This document shows positions 23,639-31,670 of a DNA stretch of 48,183 nt, piece by piece; position 1 is the stretch's first letter; the number at the start of each line of letters is the position of its first letter. The stretch comes from Methanosarcina sp. UBA289. Its GTDB lineage: Archaea > Halobacteriota > Methanosarcinia > Methanosarcinales > Methanosarcinaceae. The translations under genes were made by a program, and so were the position numbers. Where the stretch lies: the NCBI GenBank assembly GCA_002496565.1, contig DAKJ01000015.1, positions 208,391 to 256,573 of the forward strand, given 5' to 3'. Under the pieces are notes generated by a model that worked only from the letters and a program-made list of their open reading frames with translations, was not told the origin of the DNA and did not search any database.

Positions 23639-23794
23639 ATGAACTGCAATGAACTGAGAGATGGTCAAACTCTTGTTTGTGAGAAATGCGGGCTTGAGCT
23701 TAAAGTGATAAATGAGTGCACAGATGATAGCTGCGCCACAGGCTGTGTCGGCGATATAGATTGCTGCGGAGAGCCAATGAAACTGAAGGAGTAA
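23639..23794 (+). CDS. Desulforedoxin-like Cys-rich mini-protein
   Basis: A 51-aa protein from ATG 23639 to TAA 23794, with GGTGAT 5 nt upstream. It starts MNCNELRDGQTLVCEKCG and ends with CCGEPMKLKE. The CEKCG plus CCGEPM pair is the iron-binding signature of desulforedoxin and of the N-terminal domain of desulfoferrodoxin (superoxide reductase). Between them lies an insertion with three further Cys (C27, C32, C36), unlike the standard domain. An electron-transfer or oxidative-stress role is inferred. It sits 170 nt after the malic enzyme gene. Confidence 0.7.
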   Translation: MNCNELRDGQTLVCEKCGLELKVINECTDDSCATGCVGDIDCCGEPMKLKE

Positions 23795-23918
23795 GCAGAA
23801 GAGTAATATGAGAAAGTAAAAAAGCAAACAAATGAACTGCCAGAATATGTAAAAGGTAATATTATCTAGGTAATATTATCTAAAAAATCGTGTGTATCCT
23901 TAATTTTTATGGTTTTTT

Positions 23919-24081
23919 CTTAATAATCTTTCATCTGATAATTCTTTCTTTTAACCTAATTATTACTCTTTTCTTTTCTGTATATTCTTCTTTCTGCCTT
24001 CCTTAATAATCTTTCATCTGATAATTCTTTCTTTTAACCTAATTATTACTCTTTTCTTTTCTGTATATTCTTCTTTCTGCC
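23919..24081. repeat. Two identical 80-bp direct repeats
   Basis: 23919-23998 and 24002-24081 are identical over 80 bp and separated by 3 bp. The unit is pyrimidine-rich (CTTTC, TTCTTT runs) with TAATAAT and ATCTGATAAT blocks. It lies about 80 nt upstream of the methyltransferase gene. The perfect identity suggests a recent duplication. Confidence 0.9.
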
Positions 24082-24161
24082 GTAAATAAAAAAGTTTTAA
24101 TGTTTCTGGCAAGATGATGTTATCTAAAGTTAAATGAGGACGCAGAATCTTGGAGAGAAAG

Positions 24162-24839
24162 ATGAGCGAAATTCAAAAAAAATTCGATGATATTTCTAAA
24201 AAGTATGATGAGCAGAGAAGGAAGTTCATACCTTGTTTCGACGATTTCTATGGAATGTTAGTCTCCGTAGCGTCCATAAATACGGAAAATCCAAAAATAC
24301 TGGATATAGGGGCTGGAACAGGACTTCTGTCTGCGTTTCTAATGAAAAGGTATCCTAATGCTTCATTCACTCTTATTGATATTTCGGAAAAGATGTTGGA
24401 TATAGCAAAAGATCGGTTTCGAGGTAATTCAAATGTAGAATTTATTGTAGCCGATTATTCGAAATGTTCTTTCATTAAAAAGTATGATATGGTAGTATCG
24501 GCTTTATCTATCCATCATCTGGAAAACAAAGAGAAAAAGGAGATTTACAAAAAAAGTTACTCTCTACTCAGACAAAATGGGATTATCATTAATGCTGATC
24601 AGGTATATGGAGAAACTCCTTTCATAGAAAACCTGAATAAAAGAGTCTGGAGACATTATATCGAGAACAGTGGCTTGTCCAAAGAAGAAATCCTCGCTGG
24701 CTATGAAAGAATTAAGCTTGATAAGGAATCAACATTAGATCAACAAATCAACTGGCTTAAAGAAGTAGGTTTTTGTGATGTTAGTTGTATATACAAGTAC
24801 TATCATTTTGCAGTGATGTTTGGGAGAAAAGTTGTATAA
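24162..24839 (+). CDS. Class I SAM-dependent methyltransferase
   Basis: About 225 aa with a Rossmann-type methyltransferase domain: motif I ILDIGAGTGLLS, motif II region FTLIDISEKML, FIVADYS, and the post-motif III ALSIHHLE. The substrate is not recognisable. The start is placed at ATG 24162, with GGAG 6 nt upstream; TTG 24150 would add four residues. It stands alone behind an 80-bp direct repeat. AT-rich coding sequence suggests an accessory gene. Confidence 0.85.
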   Translation: MSEIQKKFDDISKKYDEQRRKFIPCFDDFYGMLVSVASINTENPKILDIGAGTGLLSAFLMKRYPNASFTLIDISEKMLDIAKDRFRGNSNVEFIVADYSKCSFIKKYDMVVSALSIHHLENKEKKEIYKKSYSLLRQNGIIINADQVYGETPFIENLNKRVWRHYIENSGLSKEEILAGYERIKLDKESTLDQQINWLKEVGFCDVSCIYKYYHFAVMFGRKVV

Positions 24840-25076
24840 ATAAGTGCCTAGTAAACTTTTAATTAAACATGTCTTTTCTTTTCTGTTTGCAAAGGTTATA
24901 GTCTCGGGTTTATCTCGATTGTGACTCCTATTCTACTCCTCACTTACGGGCGGCTTTGTAAGGAAGTATAAAAACTGATCCCTAAGAGTAAGATTTGAAA
25001 TAGGTGTGAATATCTGGAATTTTCGGCTTTTCTTTTTAAGGGATAAGTGATAATATTAATGCAAAGGGGATAGAAT

Positions 25077-25496
25077 ATGCCATCAAACTTAATTGATTAT
25101 TTCAACAAATCGCCCAGGCTTGGCGTTCTCAGCACATCCAGCACCGACGGACGGGTCAATACGGCTGTCTTTGGCTCGCCTCAAATGACCGATGAAAAGA
25201 CTGTAATAGCAGCAACGGCCGATAACCGAACCTTCGCAAATCTTCGGGAAAATCCATATGCTATGTATACGATCATGGAGACCGGAGAGTCAATCACAGA
25301 GTGGAAGGGCATCAGGGTTTATATGAAGCTTAAAGAATATGCAACATCCGGGGAACTGCTCGACATGATCCGAAATGAGGCTGCTAAATTCGTAGGTGAG
25401 GAAGGCGCGAAGATGATATATGCTTGCCTTACTTTCGAAATCTATGAAGTCAGACCCCTGGTAGATCTCGGGCAGGGTTGGGAGAAATCTATCTGA
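25077..25496 (+). CDS. Pyridoxamine 5'-phosphate oxidase-family flavoprotein
   Basis: A 139-aa split-barrel protein of the PNPOx-like FMN-binding family. It has the N-terminal strand LGVLSTSSTDGRVNTAVFGSP, ATADNRTFANLRENP and a C-terminal FEIYEVRPL. Such proteins bind FMN, F420 or heme; the exact cofactor cannot be read from the sequence. GGGGAT lies 7 nt before ATG 25077. Monocistronic by position. Confidence 0.85.
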   Translation: MPSNLIDYFNKSPRLGVLSTSSTDGRVNTAVFGSPQMTDEKTVIAATADNRTFANLRENPYAMYTIMETGESITEWKGIRVYMKLKEYATSGELLDMIRNEAAKFVGEEGAKMIYACLTFEIYEVRPLVDLGQGWEKSI

Positions 25497-25569
25497 ATTT
25501 TCATAATTTGCAAAATTGAATAGTGGAAGGATCGCAGATTAGAAGTTTACATACTTCATTGTGTTGTAT

Positions 25570-25700
25570 AGTTAATTAACTCAATCTATATCGCTGTCCG
25601 ATATCTCTATTGATCTAGGGAAGACTGGAAGTCCACATATGAGATATCTACCTGTCTTATTGGGTTGAGTTAATTTTTCTCTATCCAGTCTATTATTTTT
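25570..25700. ncRNA. Candidate small RNA with nested perfect stems
   Basis: AATTAACTCAA (25574-25584) pairs perfectly with TTGAGTTAATT (25665-25675), 11 bp. Inside it GATATCTC (25600-25607) pairs perfectly with GAGATATC (25641-25648), 8 bp, and an inner GACT/AGTC closes a 3-nt loop (25623-25633). The right side runs into T-rich DNA (TTTTTCT, then ATTTTTTATC), suitable as an archaeal terminator. No ORF overlaps. A MITE with imperfect inner symmetry is the alternative. Confidence 0.45.
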
Positions 25701-26070
25701 TATCTTTTTGAACTTATTTTATCCAAATTGAATAAACAATTAGATACATTTATTTTGATAAGCAGGACAAAATAATCTTTGAGAGCAGGAAAAAGCTGTA
25801 GCTTACATTAAACTCCCAGATACTCTGGTAAGTTAAAAATAAAATATAGGATTGCTAGTAAATACTTTGCCATCCTTTCCTTTTCAAACTCTATTTTTAA
25901 TTTTTATTGGTTTCTAAATTATATTTCCTCAGTTATTATATGTCAGTAATAATAATCTCTTTGTGATACTCAGTTGTGATACTCAGATACTTTTTCCTGG
26001 TTTCTGGGTTTTTGCTTGGTAATAGCAACTGTCAGTGTGATCAGTGTTAGAGAAATGGGGGTAATTAAGC

Positions 26071-26292
26071 ATGCATGAAGGAATGATGGAAAAAGCTCAA
26101 ATGCATCATGGATCAATGCCTGAAATTTGGGAAATGCTGACTGACGAACAGAAAAAAGAAGTTGCCTTAATGAAGATGGATATGAAAATTCAATGGATGG
26201 AAATGAAAATAAGCGAAATGGAAAAGATGATTGAGTTAAAGAAAAAAGCCATAGAAAATATTAAAAAATTCAGGGAAACCTTAAGTAAATAA
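26071..26292 (+). CDS. Methionine-rich helical small protein
   Basis: A 73-aa protein with 13 Met and three His, most within the first 53 residues, followed by a Lys/Glu-rich helix. It has LTDEQ at residues 23-27, which resembles the LTxxQ motif of CpxP/Spy stress proteins, but there is no signal peptide, so it should be cytoplasmic. Clustered Met and His could bind copper or similar metals; this is inference. ATG 26071 follows GGGGGT at a distance of about 10 nt. No family is firmly recognised. Confidence 0.6.
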   Translation: MHEGMMEKAQMHHGSMPEIWEMLTDEQKKEVALMKMDMKIQWMEMKISEMEKMIELKKKAIENIKKFRETLSK

Positions 26293-26416
26293 ATTTATGG
26301 GAAATCGAGAGCCTCAAGCAGCGCAACGTATGATACTGCCATTGCTAACGTTTTCGATCAAACCTTTTTTGAAATGATTTGCGATCAAACCCTTTCTCAA
26401 AAGGCTTGTGTTTTAG

Positions 26417-26731
26417 TTATTTATTCTTTTTAATCTCTTCCAGTATGCGCTTCTGAGTCTCTGCGATCTCTTTTAATGTCGCATTTATTTCTTCCATTAG
26501 TTCTGTTATGTTTTTTGCGGTCTTGCCTTCCTGAATTTCTGCGGGGGAGCTTTCGTTTTGCTCAAGCTCTTCCCTCTGGAGCTCCCGTAAGAGTTCTCCC
26601 ATTGCTCCAAACTCACGGCTCTGGTCCGCTATGGCTATTCGTTTATCACCTTGATTCATGAAGTTAACAATGATGCAAAACGTAGAAATATTTTCCGGTA
26701 AGCGGCGATATTTATTTTTCGGATAAACCAT
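26417..26731 (-). CDS. Small coiled-coil protein
   Basis: A 104-aa hypothetical protein. The first third is basic (MVYPKNKYRRLPENISTF); the rest is a charged helical stretch with heptad-like Leu/Ile spacing (MGELLRELQREELEQ, then ITELMEEINATLKEIAE), probably a coiled coil. Function is unknown. GGGGA lies 7 nt before ATG 26731, which supports that start; an internal Met (MNQGDK, at 26659) has no ribosome binding site. Confidence 0.55.
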   Translation of the reverse strand: MVYPKNKYRRLPENISTFCIIVNFMNQGDKRIAIADQSREFGAMGELLRELQREELEQNESSPAEIQEGKTAKNITELMEEINATLKEIAETQKRILEEIKKNK

Positions 26732-26853
26732 AATAGATTCCCCGTATGTGCCTTGAAACCGGGAGCAGATTTCAGAATTTTCTATAGAAAAAATCGAGTT
26801 AAATTACTCATAAATGTCTAAAAAAAGTCCTTTTTTATTTTTTATATGTCAGG

Positions 26854-26860
26854 TATAAAT
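26854..26860 (+). promoter_or_regulatory. TATA box for the 26880 small RNA candidate
   Basis: TATAAAT lies 26 nt upstream of G26880, which is the first base of a long paired stem. This spacing is what archaeal TBP/TFB promoters show. Confidence 0.45.
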
Positions 26861-26879
26861 AGAACCGTAGCATCATATT

Positions 26880-27025
26880 GTATGGGTAGTGGGGGAAATA
26901 TCGTATGTAACGGGATCTCTCTAAGTTGAATAAAACCTCTTTCATGATCCCCACTCCCTACAAGCTATAAAAAAGATACTTTCTGGAATTTTCCTATTCT
27001 TGTTCTAATTTTCGATATTTTTCTA
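26880..27025 (+). ncRNA. Candidate small RNA beginning with a 13-bp hairpin
   Basis: Bases 26880-26894 pair with 26949-26961 over 13 bp with two bulged T residues (T26883, T26887); the core is AGTGGGG with CCCCACT. A TATA box is placed 26 nt upstream of the first paired base. T-rich DNA (ATATTTTTCT near 27020) could end it. No ORF is present. The end is a guess. Confidence 0.45.
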
Positions 27026-27057
27026 CGGCAGCTTACGCTTCAAAGGGAGGCAATTGG

Positions 27058-27132
27058 TCAGGAGGCAAGGCCGCTGAGAACAATAAGAATCACAAAGACC
27101 ATTGTAAGAAAGATGAACAGAAATATCGCCAT
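27058..27132 (-). CDS. Possible 24-aa hydrophobic micropeptide
   Basis: ATG at 27132 to TGA at 27058 would encode MAIFLFIFLTMVFVILIVLS plus GLAS, a single membrane helix. AAGG lies 6 nt upstream. It could equally be chance. It resembles in design the short single-helix peptides at 9759 and 28937. Confidence 0.25.
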   Translation of the reverse strand: MAIFLFIFLTMVFVILIVLSGLAS

Positions 27133-27179
27133 TACTGCCTTGATTCCAAAACTAATTCCTTATTATAAAGGGAGTGCAG

Positions 27180-27425
27180 AGGGTCACGAATACCCTGCCC
27201 TTCAGGTAGGGATGAAGTGAACCCTCACCTCTTTTTGAATTCTTTTAAACCTTTGTGCCATTGCTTCTTTATAAAATAAGGTTTCTTGGTGTCTTGGTTA
27301 CAGAAGTTGGCAATGCAACTCTGCATTAAGAGAGTCTTGTAAATGTATACTCAACTATTCCTAGAAACCGGCCGAGCGGCCCGAAGCATACCCCCATCCT
27401 TTAGGTGGGGTGACCGCCCGCAATT
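27180..27425. mobile_element. IS200/IS605-type end hairpins without transposase
   Basis: Two similar hairpins lie in the same orientation: CCCTGCC, CTTCA, GGTAGGG (27193-27211) followed by GATGAAGTGAACC, and CCCCATCC, TTTA, GGTGGGG (27392-27410, one bulge) followed by TGACCGCCC. Subterminal hairpins of this form mark the ends of IS200/IS605/IS1341 elements. No tnpA or tnpB is present between them, so these are solo ends or a palindrome-associated derivative. Confidence 0.45.
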
Positions 27426-28251
27426 TGATTTTGTGCTTTGTATTGACTTATGATACTTCTGGCAAGCTCACACATCTGTTATATAGCGAATAAATACAAA
27501 GAAGAATTGAGACCAGCATAATAAGCCAATTTTTAGGTATCGGAAAGTACAATTTAATCGACCATCTATTTTTCGGTTCTATAGAAAACCTCTTGCACGA
27601 AGTTTATCAAAAACTTACAATTGGGTCTTATCACATCAAATATCAGTATTCAAATTTAGCTTGATGGTGTCAGTTAAGATAGGATTAAATACAGAGCCTA
27701 TTTTTCTCAGTTAACCGGGCGCACTTTCAAAGGGTTGAAACTTCTATAATAAACGTAGGCTTATTCTTGGGTTCACTTTTCTATAGGTTTCTCAAAGAAA
27801 CTAAGTTTTTGTACAACCAAATGAAAGTTTACTGCCCTGATTTTAACTTTTGAAGGCATGACAGAGGATTAAAGAAACGGAAATATAGATTCAAGAAAAA
27901 GACACCTTCACAAGAATCTTGAATTGCGAAAAATAAATGGACATTAAATGAATTACTAAATTATAGGAATAAATGTCAACTAATTAATTGGGATGTATCG
28001 AAAAATAGTATTCGGGAGAAAATAGAACCTGGATTCTTCACTTAAAGTTGCATTGAATAAGCCAGCAGTCATCCAGAACCTTCAACAGTCCTGGATTATA
28101 TATAATTTTTGAAAAAATGGAGGTCAACTATACTTTTCAACTAGCGTTAATTTTTATATACGTATCTATTATAGAAGGCTGTGTTAATCTAGTCTGTTTA
28201 ACAGATTAAGAGCTTCAAAGTTAAAAGAGTAATCACATTTCGGATGATCAG

Positions 28252-28827
28252 ATGGAAACAATTAGTTTTATTACTGCTTTAAAATACCCATTCAACAAGC
28301 CTAAAAGGCTTCTATACGCTCTATTACTGCTTGTCCCTGTAATTGGGTGGCTTGCACTTTTTGGTTATGTTATAAGAATTGTCAATGAGTTTATCGAAGG
28401 TAAATATGAGGAACTTCCCAAGCTTCACTTCACAGATGATTTGATACTCGGGTTTTCAATGTTCCTGAAATCACTGCCTTTCTATATTGTATATATCGCT
28501 CTGCTGGCTGGTATAATGATGATTGATGAAGATATAGCCAATATCCTGAGCATTCTTCTCGGGTTCTTTGTGCTTCCGATCCTCAATGTAAACTTCTACA
28601 GAAAACAAACTGTAGGGTCATACTTTGATTTCGGAAAACTCGGTTATGTCATGGATAACATCGGCGACTATATTGTTACGATGCTAAAACAGTATGCAAC
28701 TTACATTATATTCTTAGTACTTTCAATTGTTCTTGTAGGCATACCTGCCCTGTATTTCACAAGCCTAATATTTGCTGCAAACTTTTATGGCCGGTTTGTT
28801 AAGGAACAGGCAGAGCAGGTTCTGTGA
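28252..28827 (+). CDS. DUF4013 family membrane protein
   Basis: A 191-aa integral membrane protein of the DUF4013 family, common in methanogens; function unknown. It starts with a family-typical ALKYPF segment, has a TM helix at about 18-37, two further hydrophobic segments near 70-115, and two more between about 145 and 180. The polar stretch EGKYEELPKLHF between helices is also typical. ATG at 28252; TTTTTATATA about 95 nt upstream could be its promoter. Confidence 0.85.
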   Translation: METISFITALKYPFNKPKRLLYALLLLVPVIGWLALFGYVIRIVNEFIEGKYEELPKLHFTDDLILGFSMFLKSLPFYIVYIALLAGIMMIDEDIANILSILLGFFVLPILNVNFYRKQTVGSYFDFGKLGYVMDNIGDYIVTMLKQYATYIIFLVLSIVLVGIPALYFTSLIFAANFYGRFVKEQAEQVL

Positions 28828-28936
28828 AGATTTCCAGTTTTGTGCCAGAATTTAGGCTAAGGGATGATTCAAATATAATATCATTTGAAACTGTATGATA
28901 AACGATAATTGAAATCGTTGTAAGGTAAGTGATTGT

Positions 28937-29059
28937 ATGTCTAAGTCTACAGATAATATATTAGGGTTTATGCTTAATGGTTTTGATGTTATACCTAATG
29001 TTGCAAAATTCATTATTTTTGCGATTATACTAGCAGCAGGATATATTTATTTCATGTAA
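28937..29059 (+). CDS. 40-aa single-pass membrane peptide
   Basis: ATG 28937 to TAA 29059 encodes a peptide starting MSKSTDNILGFMLNGFDVIP and ending in one hydrophobic helix (FIIFAIILAAGYIYFM). AAGTGAT lies upstream. It sits about 110 nt after the DUF4013 gene and ends 10 nt before a strong hairpin, which suggests that it is the last small gene of that transcript. Confidence 0.45.
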   Translation: MSKSTDNILGFMLNGFDVIPNVAKFIIFAIILAAGYIYFM

Positions 29060-29068
29060 TTATAATAA

Positions 29069-29085
29069 ACCTGCCTTTGGCAGGT
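29069..29085 (+). terminator. Hairpin terminator after DUF4013 / small peptide
   Basis: ACCTGCC, loop TTT, GGCAGGT is a perfect 7-bp hairpin 10 nt after the small ORF's stop. T-rich sequence (TATATTTTTC, then ATTTTTT) follows. Confidence 0.55.
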
Positions 29086-29406
29086 AACTTATATTTTTCA
29101 AAATTTTTTACTGATGGCGTTTTGTTTTGGCTATTTACATGAAATCGATAACCTGTTCTAACCTATATCAAAATAAAAATATTTTATAACCGTACTAAAT
29201 ATACTTTCAATGGAGGCTCTGCCACAAAACCTTTATTTCTTGATTATATTACCAGTGCTGTGCTCCTGTTATGCAATAATTACTTTTGAGTTACATATCC
29301 ACGTCAGGAAAAATTCTGACCTTCTGCATGTGAGAAGAAAAATAGAGGTAAAATACATTTTTCAACTGCTGCATGTTTTTATATAAGTGATACTTAAGGT
29401 GAACAT
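29086..29406. promoter_or_regulatory. Promoter region of the ABC operon
   Basis: No gene is seen. TTTTTATATAAG (about 29375-29386) is a good TATA box about 25-30 nt before the ATG region at 29407. GGCTCTGCCACAAAACC near 29215 resembles an isolated IS end, but no inverted partner was found. Confidence 0.45.
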
Positions 29407-30120
29407 ATGGATAAAACGCTGATTGCCTTCAGGAATGTCTGGAAAACTTACCAGATGGGAGAAGTCCAGGTCAATGCCCTGAAAGACGTGAACGCAGAGT
29501 TTGAGAAAGGCGAGTTTACCGCAATCATTGGCCCATCAGGCAGTGGAAAGTCCACTATGATGAACCTTGTGGGCTGCCTTGACGTCCCTTCAAAGGGAGA
29601 AATCTTTCTGAAATCTGAAAACATTGCCAGATTAGAAGAATCAGATCTTGCCGCATTGAGAGGAAAAACTATCGGATTTATCTTTCAGCAATATAACCTG
29701 ATTCCGGGAATGACAGCCCTTGAAAATGTGCTTTTGCCCCTGGAGATCCAGGAAATTGATGACAATATCGCAGAAAAAAGGGCAAAGGAGCTGCTGACTC
29801 TTGTTGGGCTTTCTGATAAAATGCAGAACAAACCCACCCAGCTCTCGGGAGGGCAGCAACAAAGAGTCTCGATTGCAAGGGCTCTTGCTAGCAATCCTGA
29901 AATTATTCTTGCCGACGAACCAACCGGTGCCCTGGACAGTGTTACCGGAAAAGAAGTAATGACTATGCTTTACAGGTTCTGGAAAGAAAATGGCAAAACC
30001 GTAATCATGGTTACCCATGATATGCACTTGGCAAAGTATGCTCAAAGGCATATCGAACTAAAAGACGGAAAAATTGTTCGAGACGAAACTAACCAGGACC
30101 AGCTCTGCCCTGAGTACTGA
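29407..30120 (+). CDS. ABC transporter ATP-binding protein (MacB/LolD type)
   Basis: A 237-aa ATPase with Walker A GPSGSGKST (42-50), Q-loop Q94, signature LSGGQ (146-150) and Walker B IILADEPTGALD (166-177). The motif set and length are those of the MacB/LolD/FtsE group, which act as mechanotransmission or efflux ATPases with FtsX-like permeases. The cognate permease is encoded at 31671, and an exported protein gene lies between. GGTG precedes ATG 29407 by about 5 nt. Confidence 0.93.
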   Translation: MDKTLIAFRNVWKTYQMGEVQVNALKDVNAEFEKGEFTAIIGPSGSGKSTMMNLVGCLDVPSKGEIFLKSENIARLEESDLAALRGKTIGFIFQQYNLIPGMTALENVLLPLEIQEIDDNIAEKRAKELLTLVGLSDKMQNKPTQLSGGQQQRVSIARALASNPEIILADEPTGALDSVTGKEVMTMLYRFWKENGKTVIMVTHDMHLAKYAQRHIELKDGKIVRDETNQDQLCPEY

Positions 30121-30141
30121 GGGCATTACAGAGGAAAAACA

Positions 30142-31566
30142 ATGTTTCTTGAAAAAATAAAACTTGGATCAATCAACAGTAAAAAAATAATAGGGAAAAA
30201 CCTAACTCATAGAGGACTTATTAATAAAAAAAGTGTTCGCAGACAGTTTTTTGGATTACTACTAGTGTTTCTGATAATTACAGCTTTGTTTAGCTCTCCT
30301 TCCCTTGCTCTAAGCACTGATGAGGAAGATTCATCATCGAGTACTCCTGAGGATAAAGATTCTCATGCCTCTTCTCTGAGTATTCAGCAAGAAGGGATGA
30401 CTGTTGACCTACTTAACCAAGATCCGGATCCCGTAAAACCTGGAGATATTCTGGAAGTCAGGATTTCGGTCCAGAATACGGGAGATAAAGCAAAAGATAA
30501 CTGTGTTGTTGAAATCGAACCCAAATATCCCTTCAAACCCCTGCCTGGAGAGGAACTATCAAAGAATATTGGCACTCTGGGAAAAAGATATGCAAGTGAC
30601 CGTGAGAAGGTAGTGAAGTTTAAGGTGGGAGTAGAAGATGATGTCAATAAAGGGAAATATCCCTTGACTGCACACCTGTATTCAAAAGAAGGAGATAATG
30701 ACATCTCCATTACTAGCGATCTCATGATTGAGACTGAAAGCGAGTCAAATGCCGAAATTGAGTCGATCAGCCTGGAGAAACTGGTTCCAGGAGAAAAGAC
30801 AAAAATTACTTTCGGGATAAAAAATGCAGGCAATTCTCCCCTAAAAAATGCGATTTTTTCCTGGGACTGTGCAAACGATGTTATCCTTCCCGTGGGTTCG
30901 AGCAATGTAAAGCATATTAACCTTATCGATGTGGGGAAAACTGCAAACGTCACCTTTGATGTTCTTACTAACGTTAACACGGTTCCAGGTCTCTACAAGC
31001 TGGATATGACTCTTATCTATGATGATGTTGAAGAACTTAAGACAATCACAGAGGCCGGTACACTTGAAAATGAGAAAAAGAAACAGATAAATAGCAAGGC
31101 CGGAATCTACATCGGAGGCACCACTGATTTTGATATTGCTTACACTGAAAGAAGTCCTACAGGCTCTTACACCTTTTCGGTCTCGAACATAGGAAACAAT
31201 GCTGCAAATTCCGTAAAAGTTTCCATCCCCCAGCAGACAAACTGGACTGTCACGGACGGCAGCAATTCGGTAATTCTCGGCAACTTGAAAAAAGGTGACT
31301 ATACGGTTGCAGACTTTAACCTCGAGCCAAAAGTATATGGAGAAGAGCTGCCCCTCAAATTTGAAATCAGTTACACCTCAAGTGACGGTCAGAGACAGAC
31401 CGAAAAACAGGAGCTTACACTTTACACAGCCCAATCCTCAACAAATGGAAGTTCAGAATCGGAAGAAGGCTCAATCGCTTCATTTTCATATAAATTAGTG
31501 CTCGTAGTTTTTGTGGGAATCGCAGGGATCCTGGTATACCAAAAAGTCTCCAAAAAGAGAAAATGA
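30142..31566 (+). CDS. Secreted, membrane-anchored NEW3/CARDB-type repeat protein
   Basis: A 474-aa exported protein (COG1361-like). A long basic N-terminus precedes the signal or anchor helix (about 36-57, FFGLLLVFLIITALF). The extracellular part has three Ig-like beta domains in tandem, with motifs such as PVKPGDILEVRISVQNTGDK, EKLVPGEKTKITFGIKNAGN and SYTFSVSNIGNNAAN, typical of CARDB/NEW3. A C-terminal TM helix (about 449-467) with a KKRK end anchors it. It sits between an ABC ATPase and its permease, so it is probably the extracytoplasmic partner of that transporter. GAGG is upstream of the ATG. Confidence 0.85.
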   Translation: MFLEKIKLGSINSKKIIGKNLTHRGLINKKSVRRQFFGLLLVFLIITALFSSPSLALSTDEEDSSSSTPEDKDSHASSLSIQQEGMTVDLLNQDPDPVKPGDILEVRISVQNTGDKAKDNCVVEIEPKYPFKPLPGEELSKNIGTLGKRYASDREKVVKFKVGVEDDVNKGKYPLTAHLYSKEGDNDISITSDLMIETESESNAEIESISLEKLVPGEKTKITFGIKNAGNSPLKNAIFSWDCANDVILPVGSSNVKHINLIDVGKTANVTFDVLTNVNTVPGLYKLDMTLIYDDVEELKTITEAGTLENEKKKQINSKAGIYIGGTTDFDIAYTERSPTGSYTFSVSNIGNNAANSVKVSIPQQTNWTVTDGSNSVILGNLKKGDYTVADFNLEPKVYGEELPLKFEISYTSSDGQRQTEKQELTLYTAQSSTNGSSESEEGSIASFSYKLVLVVFVGIAGILVYQKVSKKRK

Positions 31567-31670
31567 ATGAGTGAATCCGCAAAATGTGAACACACAAATA
31601 TAATGAGTAATTTAGTGATCAGATTCGCGAAGAGAAGACCTTAAGCTTAATATCCGAAGGCTGTAATGCA

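Larger units (their letters stand above)
26732..28251. other. 1.5-kb gene-poor region with mobile-element remnants
   Basis: No intact gene larger than a micropeptide is seen. It holds a small-RNA candidate (26880-27025), two IS200/IS605-type end hairpins (27193-27211 and 27392-27410) and a possible decayed reading frame near 27881-28040 (KYRFKKKTPSQES, a stop, then KWTLNELLNYRNKC) that may be transposase debris. TTTTTATATA at 28151-28160 is a likely TATA box for the gene at 28252. Confidence 0.5.

Noticed and set aside
27572..27790. Possible larger MITE with CTATAGAAAA ... TTTTCTATAG ends
   Set aside because: Only 10 bp pair in a very AT-rich stretch and the interior shows no relation to the 122-bp MITE.
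29213..29232. Isolated IS-like end GGCTCTGCCACAAAACC
   Set aside because: No inverted partner or transposase was found in the window; too short to call alone.
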